From Bradysia coprophila (lineage: Eukaryota; Arthropoda; Insecta; Diptera; Sciaridae), in the NCBI RefSeq assembly GCF_014529535.1, contig NW_023503374.1, forward strand, positions 1,736,001 through 1,800,000: 64,000 nt of DNA, read 5' to 3'. A program made the translations under genes and the position numbers. Under the pieces are notes generated by a model, which saw nothing but the letters and a program-made list of their open reading frames with translations, was not told the DNA's origin and did not search any database. Positions 56,747 to 64,000 of the stretch are shown piece after piece. Position 1 is the first letter of the stretch. The number at the start of each line of letters is the position of its first letter.

Positions 56747-57770
56747 TTTTTAATCGACAAAAATGGATTTGAGTGCAGTGTAAGTTCGTTGTTTGTGATT
56801 TATATAATTTTAAGGTAAGCGGGGCTGAACATAAGCAAAGCTCATTTGCCCACATGGGTACAACCAAACCGAAACAAGCCGTAATCAGGCGAAGTCTTTA
56901 GTGAATACGGCCAAAGTAAACGCACGACATGAAATTTTTACCTATTCGTTGCTAATGAGATCGACATAACTGTTCATTTTGCTTAGAGAACCTTTGCCTA
57001 GATTTTCCCTTGTTCCAGTCGTTTTCGCACATTTCAGAGCTTATTTTTGGGAATAATTGTGTCTAAACGACGCAGGGCGTCATGTTGAGAAATATTTCAC
57101 TAAATTTCACCACATTTCGCTAATGAAAATCATCATTTAGTGAAATAATTCTCAATATTAGGACAAGAGTCATCCGAGCTTATTGGAAATTAAAATTCTT
57201 TCAGGATCCTTAGTGCTCTTAAAATTCGAAAAGAATTTTAATTCCGAATAATAAGCTCTGTTAAAAGCTTTTCAAAGCTACAAGCTCAAAACAAATCGAC
57301 CATATCGTCGTGGTAAAAATATGTGTGGATCTGGTCGAACAGCAGCCAACTGGTTTGTGAAGCGACAATCGATTTTGCCATATTGATGATTATTACATCT
57401 GTTACTCAAAATAGTGATACTAAATCTATTACTTCATTTGTTTCAACGCATTTGTTTTGCGGTAAGGGAATGACACAAGAAAACCCAATAGTTTCGGAAT
57501 TTATTTCAATTCCTTCAAATTGATGAGTTGTAGGAAACAGAATGAAATTTGACCATTTCAATGCAGCGCTGTATAAAACAATACAAAAAATGATAAATTT
57601 TAACGAAAATTTCTTTCAAATTTCATCTAACATTTATCCAGACGAGCTCTAGGAAATAGGTCAAAAAAATTAAATTTTGATGGCATCTGCTGAAAAACGC
57701 TAAACATGCCAAACATGTCGAAAAGAAACTAAAATTTCATCTAAATGTTTTCAGATTTTTGTGAATGAGG
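56747..57770. other. Intergenic, no gene
   Basis: Plain sequence. A short stem TTTCACTAAAT..ATTTAGTGAAA is at 57086-57145. A 66-codon ORF at 57323 has no features. Confidence 0.45.
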
Positions 57771-58128
57771 CACGGTGAGCGCGATTTTTTTTTTATTCGA
57801 CCTATCGTGGACAAGAAATTGCTTTAGTGGTTTTTGTAGAGGGCAGCACCACTAGTAAGAATAACATAACTGTAAAGCTTAGACTTCAGTATAAACAGCA
57901 GCTATATTTTTGTGATCAAACAACTCACCAGTAGGGTACGAATGTACGAACGTCTTCGAAGCTTCCCGCAGGTCGCAAAGAACTTAAAATCGATCTAATA
58001 TAAAAATTTCTCATCGAAATATTTTCTTCTGATGTTATTCTCAATTGTGGTGCTGCCCTCTATAAAAACCACTAAAACCATGTCTTGTCCACGAGAGGTC
58101 GATTAAATTTTTTTTAAGGCTCACCGTG
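57771..58128. mobile_element. 358-bp MITE with CACGG ends
   Basis: Inverted ends CACGGTGAGC..GCTCACCGTG with inner arms GTGGTTTTTGTAGAGGGCAG and inverse. Flanks GAGG (left) and AAGG (right) are an imperfect 4-bp duplication. Same end signature as 9535-10326 and 14919-15570. Confidence 0.8.
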
Positions 58129-59266
58129 AAGGGCCAGGAAATGTGGATATAGGGATAAAGGTTGAAGCAAAGCTAAAATCGGAAATATGACGAAATTTGT
58201 GGTATTTTAATACGAACAGGGCTTAGCTTGTTTTAATTAAGTCAGTAAAAGTATACAATAAGACATTCAAATATAGCTCTGGTCAACGCACTGTCTAGCA
58301 CCGAAGCTGACTTTGACGTCACTCAAATATAGGACTGAACCGATCAAATTTGGCTATTCCTTTTCATACAATAGCTATCAAAACATTAAAAAAAAAGTCA
58401 ACAGCTATGTTTTTGGACTTCTAATTGAGCAAACGAAGAGCATAACATTTCATAAGTTCAAGTTCAAGTTCAGCTGGAGGTTCTCCAGTACATTTTCAAT
58501 GGTCAAAAAGTTGGTTTTCTTGGTAAATTCCCGCAGCTCCTATAGACTTTTCAGTATAGATCAAGTTCGAGTAACTGTAAATCCGAACACTGACAGCTGC
58601 ATCCTCATCCATAGAGAACCCTAACCTCAACTCGGTGAAAAAAAGTGAAATTATTGAGATGCCGTTTAATTTTATGTTTTGTTTGGATCTACAAAAACGT
58701 TTAATTTAGTTGATTTCCAATGTATAAAAGGTGAAATTATGATTGTTTCTTGTATGGCGAAGTGTTTAAGCTCATTATTATACAAGAAAACCATGAAAAC
58801 CATTCAAATATTTGTTTCTATTTTCAAACATGAGCATAGTGCCTGCTCATTTTCAGTGCACATACGTTGAGGTTGTTCTCTGCGGATGATTTTTGACATT
58901 TCGAATAACCTTGGACTTGATCTATTGGGGACCCTATCGCTGGTCGCGGTTGTCGGGAACAAATGTTTTATAATGGGCTGCATGTTAAATAATTGCGTTT
59001 GGATTCGTGCGAAAATAAATAATGAGATGAAGTGTTCTTGTGCTGCCATCTACATTTGGTCTACTGCAAGCAAGTGACATTTTTGACATTGCACAATCAT
59101 AACCTGAAAATTTATTTTTAACCACCACCGCTGACGCTTAAACGTTACCAAAACACAAAAATATTTTGTGATTTTAACTTAAATTATTTGTACATCAGGT
59201 GAGCCGACTAGTGTTCGACGACTGGACGTTTCATAAATAAATAAAGACGATAACTTTATACTAGGT
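58129..59266. other. Spacer before LSm8
   Basis: ORFs at 58313-58624 (+) and 58804-59049 (-) exist but are not recognisable and overlap others. A GTTCAAGTTCAAGTTCAG micro-repeat is at about 58455. The last 150 bp hold the LSm8 5' UTR and promoter, with ATAAATAAATAAAG just before the ATG. Confidence 0.4.
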
Positions 59267-59557
59267 ATGGCTTCGACGCTTGATTCGTACGTCAACAATA
59301 CTGTGTCCATTATAACCTCTGATGGTCGGAATTTCGTGGGCACACTGAAAGGTTTCGACCAAACGATAAACATAATTCTCGATGAATCACACGAACGGGT
59401 ATTCTCCACAACGGCTGGCATCGAACAAGTCGTTCTCGGTTTGCATATCATCCGCGGTGACAACATCGCCGTCATCGGACAAATTGATGAAGTGTTAGAT
59501 AGTAGACTTGATTTTCATACAATTAGAGGGGAACCGTTGGGACCGGTTGTACATTGA
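59267..59557 (+). CDS. Lsm8: LSm8, U6 snRNA-associated Sm-like protein
   Basis: Single-exon, 96-residue protein, the usual length. Sm1 motif: VSIITSDGRNFVGTLKGFDQ then TINIILDESHERVF. Sm2 motif: LHIIRGDNIAVIGQID, with the RGDN core of the Sm fold. LSm8 replaces LSm1 in the nuclear LSm2-8 ring, which binds the 3' oligo-U tail of U6 snRNA and supports spliceosome assembly. The DESHERVF and VLGLHIIRGDN segments separate it from LSm1 and other LSm proteins. Convergent with Traf6: the stops are 330 nt apart, and the two 3' UTRs probably meet or overlap. No canonical AATAAA is visible close after the stop. Confidence 0.97.
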   Translation: MASTLDSYVNNTVSIITSDGRNFVGTLKGFDQTINIILDESHERVFSTTAGIEQVVLGLHIIRGDNIAVIGQIDEVLDSRLDFHTIRGEPLGPVVH

Positions 59558-59625
59558 GAGAGTGAGTGAGTAAAGTGGAAAATGAGAAACAAAAAAACAT
59601 TTTTCGTTTGTTTTGCACTTTCTTT

Positions 59626-59631
59626 TTTATT
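59626..59631 (-). terminator. Polyadenylation signal, Traf6
   Basis: AATAAA on the minus strand about 260 nt past the Traf6 stop at 59888. Only about 70 nt from the LSm8 stop on the other strand. Confidence 0.5.
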
Positions 59632-59887
59632 GGAAACTATGCCGTCTCGTCTGCTGTGTAACAATTTTTTTTTTTGGACGGGCTAAGAACTAAGGATCTA
59701 TAAACGTCCGCTGCTAATGCAATTTTAAGTAAAACAAAACAGGCATATCAGGGGTGGGGTGGTTCTTCTACAAAATCACGATATTATTCAACTAGAGCGT
59801 TATACACACACCGACAAAAATTACATCACATTTCTACCAAAACTAATGCAAAATCACAACTGCGGTCATTTTCCGTCATTTTACACC

Positions 59888-62814
59888 TCAAACAATATTC
59901 AACTCGATTTTGAGACTCAATGTGTCCATGATGATGAAGCCCTTGTTGATCAGTTCGCTTATGTTCGCATAGTCAACGAATCCGAATCCACGGGGACTGA
60001 TTTCTTGTGTGGGACGATGGAATGCCAGGATATCCGGTTTGGACATTATTGTCTCGTGTCTGGTTTCGTTCAGATTTCGATGGATCGTGCTGATTCGTAT
60101 CCGTCCGCGGAATGGCTGTTTGATTTTCGGAAAAGTGAAGCAAAGTTTTAGGTCATTGTAAAAGTGGAAAACTTGTGGTGACAGAGATAGTGCTTCAGAA
60201 ATCGAAATTGGATTTGGCTAACACTCTGGGCAACAAAGGCTTTGTGCACAAATGGTCGCATTGTTTGTTGATCAATGTCTCGATGCTGTTAGTTCAAGAC
60301 ACGCATCCGTTGGTCCCAATGACGTCTGTGGTTCTACTGCAGCCGTTTCACAAAAAAAAGTAATAGAAACGGGACAATCATTGATGCCTTCGATGTTGTC
60401 CTAACTATACCTATGAAGACTTATAAAGTGGTTATCTGACCTCCCGATACCCTAGACACCTACAACTGTCCCGTTCTCATTACATTTTATATTTTTGTGA
60501 ATCGGCTGCAGTGGAATCACAGACGTCACTTGGACCAATGGATACGTATCGAGACCTTGTCCAACGGATATTATTGCCATAAAGTCCCATCTTCGCCGCC
60601 ACATGCGTGAACAAGTAACTTACCCAATCCAAATGAAAATCGTTATCCGATCGCATGAGGTGTATATGTAGGCCGATGTGATCCTTCATTTCCGGTGATA
60701 TTTTTATCCGCGCACAGAACCGATATCCGTGAGGCGACGTGAACACCTCATTGCTGTAGTACATTTTATTCGGATCGGCTCGCATCGATTTGATTTTGCT
60801 GTGAAATTGTGTTATTTGCCAGACCAGGACTCCGTTACTATAACGCGCCAGAATGTCGCTGGAAAGACAGGCCTTTGACATGTCCAGCGTTAACTTATCG
60901 ATTTTGGCATCCTTTTCGCGATTCTGCTGTTCCAGCACAACGATTCGTTCGTAGAGAGCTTTGAGCAGATCTTCGGTTCCGTTGGTATTTTTGTTTGGTG
61001 CGTCCCAGAGTTTGTTCTCTTCGATTGATTTGAATTCGAATGAAATGTTTTGCTTAAAGGATGCCATTAAAAGCTGTCGAACAAATGAGAAGTGCGTTGC
61101 ATAAGGAAATCCTTTTTTGCATCAGAGTCAGAATGATTGACTTACATTCAAATGAGACGCCATTTCCTCCTGCACATGCGCATCGATTTCACTTTGTGCG
61201 TTTGCCTTAAATGTGCATCCGCACTGTCGGAATGTACATTCGATCGCAGGAATTCGTTCGCGAAACGAACATTCCAAAATGTGTGTGTCCATCGCAAGCG
61301 GAGAAATGCTTATTTGGCATCCAAATGAAGAGTTCGGGCATGACTTTCGCATATTTTGAATTTCCCGTCTCGTAAAATTGTCGGGAAACAGATCGTTTTC
61401 GGTCAACGGTTTATTGTCGATGGGGCAGCAGTTGGTTTTGTTTCTGCGAAAGAAATGACAGGTTTAAATGAGAGGAATTCGTTTACGATTAACTCAAGTG
61501 GCGTTGGATGGGATTCACTTACTTTATCCATGAAGTGATACACTTTTTACAGAATCGATGACCACAAGAAGTTAAAACTGGTTCGTTCAACCAGTAGATA
61601 CATATGGGACATTCAAAACGGGATTCCAGTTGAGATGGTTCATCGGACTGAAACGGATACAATTTTCATTTGGTTAATCTTTTTCTTCCAATTCAAACGT
61701 GATTCACCGTGACGAAAATGACCGGTTAGGATAAAATTGTGATTGACCGAGTATTCTTCACCCAATGTGTATTAACAGCTAAGGGTAATGCAAACCTTCA
61801 CTGGATGATTACAAACTTTAAACTTTTGGAATGTGCACAAATGGTTCGTTGGATAGGTTTCGGCGCTCTAAATACTAAACGCGCATCTGTCGGTCTCAGT
61901 TACGTCTGTGCTTCTATTGCAGCCGCTTCACAAAATTTATTAAAAAGTTATGGCAACAGGCATTCTATGGTGCAGCGGATATCTAGGGTGTCGTTAGTTC
62001 AAATAACCACTCAATCGTTCTTCACTACATATTTTTAGTACAATATGGAAGGTAGACATGTATGAGTAACTTTTGCCTTCCTTCGATATTGTTCTAACGA
62101 TAGGTAATGAAGATCTCACGGTACCCTAAATACTCGCAGCACCAACAACTGCCTCATTCGCATTACTTTACAAACAACAAAGTTGTGAAGTGGCTCCAGC
62201 GGAACCACGAGCATCATTGAGACCAACGGATGTGTGTTTCGTATGTACTCACGGCACTGACACCTATCCAACGCACTAAGCCACCGATTGTGTACAATAA
62301 CTGTGTTATGGGACTATTATTTAGTTATTCGCTTATAATTGATGAGTTGAGATGAAGAAGATAATTTTGAAAAATTCACTGGAGGAATTCTACTGATGCA
62401 ATCGTAAGTTCTACAGTATATTGAGGGTGTCACTGTATTCAAATTGACCCGATAGTATCCTTAGTTTGTTCACATCATTGCTCTTTACCAGCCAATTGTT
62501 TTTAAATAGGTGAGTAGTAGTCATAGTAGTTGTAAACACTTTGAACGTGTAACTTAAATCAAAAGACGATTGAGTTGAAATTGACACAGACGACAACTTC
62601 TTTCTCAAATTGAAAGAATTCAGTTGAGGCATAGAAACCGGTTCCAATAGGAACCACCCACAAAGAGCATACCTCTTTTTATCAATCGTCTGCGAAAGTT
62701 GTGCATGAAACTATATGCACGACCAGAAGCACTCTGGATGCACTCTTTTACCTTTGTTTCTACCTGAATAGTAGCTTCTTGTGCTGAGGCTCGTCTGCCT
62801 ATTGATGTGGCCAT
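59888..62814 (-). CDS. Traf6: Traf6, TNF-receptor-associated factor 6 homolog
   Basis: E3 ubiquitin ligase/adaptor of Toll/IL-1/IMD-type signalling. Five minus-strand exons: 62764-62814, 61523-61647, 61146-61443, 60624-61073, 59888-60115; 383 residues, all phases agree. RING finger about 30-68: CPICIYWLNEPVLTSCGHRF then CKKCI and CCPID, continuing NKPLTENDLFPDNFTRREI, which is TRAF6-like. TRAF-type zinc fingers about 80-150 (CPNSSFGCQ, CTFRQCGCTF), fewer than in vertebrate TRAF6. Coiled coil about 191-224 (LYERIVVLEQQNREKDAKID). MATH/TRAF-C about 240-383: VLVWQITQF, DHIGLHIHLMRSDND, then HLDW|PFRGRIRISTI, PRGFGFVDYANISEL. The 17-residue first exon (MATSIGRRASAQEATIQ) is chosen by its GTAGAA donor and phase. 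Introns 1 and 4 hold copies of one inverted-repeat element. Confidence 0.93.
60210..60590. mobile_element. Inverted-repeat element in Traf6 intron 4
   Basis: Arms ACGTCTGTGGTTCTACTGCA and TGCAGTGGAATCACAGACGT, with GGGAC(A/C)-flanked inner stem GAAACGGGAC..GTCCCGTTCTC. Loosely repeated in intron 1 at about 61780-62290. Confidence 0.65.
61780..62290. mobile_element. Related inverted-repeat element in Traf6 intron 1
   Basis: Arms TACGTCTGTGCTTCTATTGC and CAGCGGAACCACGAGCATCA-type inverse, outer GGATAGGT..ACCTATCC. It shares internal sequence with the intron 4 copy (ACCTATGAAGACTT-like, TTCGATGTTGTCCTAAC-like) but has diverged. No ORF of note. Confidence 0.6.
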
Positions 62815-63574
62815 TTAATACTTAGATCAGTCTATGCGACGGTGTAAATCCAAAAACGCATCACAAATGCTTCGGTTCGTTCAAAAAGTGTAAATTGGAA
62901 TGTATAAGATTAGAAAACACTTCAGACTTTGGGTACAAAAAATATTATTGATTCGATCATGACATTGGAATGTGAAGAGGAGAGAGAGATGTACAGGCAG
63001 AGCCGCCTGGTTGTTGGTACTTTAAGTGAAGTGAACGATTTAATTTTTTTAAATTAAATTTCTCCGTTTGAATCGGAGAGTAAATTCAATTCATTTTATC
63101 CCGGTCGTGCCATTTCAGGCTACGATTCTTTTATACGGATGATGGGTAGATGTGTCCCTGTATTTCGTTTAATTTCGTATTCCCGCAACAATTTCATTTT
63201 CGTCATAATTCCACATGTAGAGGGAGCAGTATTGAAACGTCAACATAGCCCTCCCTCCATACCCTTGCTATCCCACTCTTCCGAAAATGAAAACGTAAAC
63301 ATAAACAAATATCATGTGTCCTCTCCGTACAGTGTTGTATACGACTCCTGAATGATATTGTTCCAAGTTTTTATCAGACCGTCGGATAATGTGCCACTGA
63401 TAAACGTAATGCAAAAGTGTACAATCATCCACCCGACGAACTAAAGCACAAAATTGAAAATATTTCCCAGTTGATAAGTGGGTCATAGAAAGTACCGTAC
63501 AATCAGTCGTGGCATTTTGTATAATTTCGTGTAGTGTCGCTGCATTCATTAATCTGTTGTTGACTGTGTCCACA
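62815..63574. other. Divergent intergenic region Traf6/SRD5A3
   Basis: 760 bp between the ATGs of two divergent genes, so it must hold both promoters. No TATA box was picked out with confidence. ORFs inside (63139-63351, 63268-63672) are not supported. Confidence 0.45.
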
Positions 63575-64000
63575 ATGAATTTCATCGATCTAATTTTTAT
63601 CAATTTCATTGTCGTGATTGTGATACTGGGAGTGTTGATAAATTTCATCGAACCGTATCTGCCGACATTCATAACGCAAACCTTTCGCTACGGCAAACAC
63701 TCGTACAAAGGGGTGCCCAACAAAATTGCCCAACTGACCGAAATACCCAAATCGTATTTCAAGCACTTCTATGTGTTTGCGTTGATCTGGTCGATCCTGA
63801 TAACGTATTTGGTGACATGGACGTACGTGGGTGGATATGCGATTCCGGAATTTGTCGTAACCGGTCTGGATGTCATATGTGGCAGAAATCGGCAGGTGAA
63901 AAGTAGGTTCAATGCACGCATCTCTGGCCAACGTAACAAATTCAATTTTTTCGATTTACCTTTCCTCCTGTAGCAAACGCCGCATCCACTTTCATCGCAA
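63575..64000 (+). CDS. SRD5A3: Polyprenol reductase / SRD5A3 homolog, N-terminal part
   Basis: The first exon 63575-63902 codes for 109 residues and one base. The next exon starts at 63974 and runs off the window. Residues 1-25 are a hydrophobic anchor. The segment FRYGKHSYKGVPNKIAQLTE, then IPKSYFKHFYVFALIW, is the conserved SRD5A3 block after the first membrane span; another span follows (WSILITYLVTW). The enzyme acts in the ER membrane in the reduction of polyprenol to dolichol, needed for N-glycosylation. The donor A|GTAGGT was chosen over CAG|GTGAAA because it keeps the next exon in the frame TNAASTFIA, which fits the family. The upstream in-frame Met at 63509 is less likely than CACAATG at 63575. 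The catalytic C-terminal steroid-dehydrogenase domain is outside the window. Confidence 0.85.

Noticed and set aside
58313..58624. 103-codon plus ORF before LSm8
   Set aside because: Repetitive FKFKFS stretch from a GTTCAA micro-repeat, with no resemblance to any family.
58804..59049. 81-codon minus ORF divergent from LSm8
   Set aside because: Overlaps plus-strand ORFs, no recognisable motif, and no splice or polyadenylation support.
59759..60151. 130-codon plus ORF as a gene
   Set aside because: It is the antisense shadow of the last Traf6 exon (59888-60115).
60480..60623. Read-through C-terminus of the Traf6 exon 4 ORF as the true protein end
   Set aside because: A GTAAGT donor after HLDW and the real MATH C-terminus (PFRGRIRIST..) in phase at 60115 show this is intron.
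62411..62647. 78-codon minus ORF as Traf6 coding sequence
   Set aside because: It lies in intron 1. The in-phase model uses exon 62764-62814 with a GTAGAA donor, and TRAF N-termini do not need it.
63268..63672. 134-codon minus ORF
   Set aside because: Antisense shadow over the SRD5A3 first exon and promoter.

Overview
The window is nuclear DNA of an insect, most likely a nematoceran fly. The evidence is AT-rich sequence, many introns of about 50-70 nt, an insect orcokinin neuropeptide gene, and compact orthologs of Traf6, LSm8, LIN37 and SRD5A3 next to very dense foldback/MITE debris. A fungus-gnat-like genome is my guess; nothing here proves the family.

Left part (1-20.9 kb): one neuropeptide gene, Orcokinin, read on the minus strand. 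A signal-peptide exon (20530-20598) and a short linker exon (9083-9149) lead to two alternative terminal exons. One carries B-type peptides (3329-3876). The other carries A-type peptides and runs off the window at base 1. The 11.4-kb first intron and the 5.2-kb second intron are filled with inverted-repeat elements, and a 20-bp minisatellite lies between the two terminal exons.

Middle (21-42 kb): no host gene I can support. It holds foldback elements, a 1.36-kb non-autonomous hAT element with a perfect 8-bp target duplication, pieces of at least two non-LTR retrotransposons, a decayed hAT-type transposase, tRNA-derived fragments, tandem repeats and a 575-bp palindrome.

Right part (42.3-64 kb): gene-dense. 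In order: a 17-exon PPP-family phosphatase with an EF-hand in a long N-terminal extension (+, 42347-49274); an LRR protein with an RRM-like N-terminus (+, 49625-51827); an almost intact RTE-type retrotransposon bounded by an 11-bp target duplication (-, 52058-55030); LIN37 (+, 55732-56686); LSm8 (+, 59267-59557); Traf6 (-, 59888-62814), which is convergent with LSm8; and the first exons of SRD5A3/polyprenol reductase (+, from 63575), divergent from Traf6. These are ordinary neighbours, not a pathway: MuvB/DREAM transcription control, U6 snRNP assembly, Toll/IL-1-type signalling and dolichol synthesis.

All exon models were built by hand from splice signals and reading phase. One phosphatase junction and the Orcokinin A acceptor remain unresolved.
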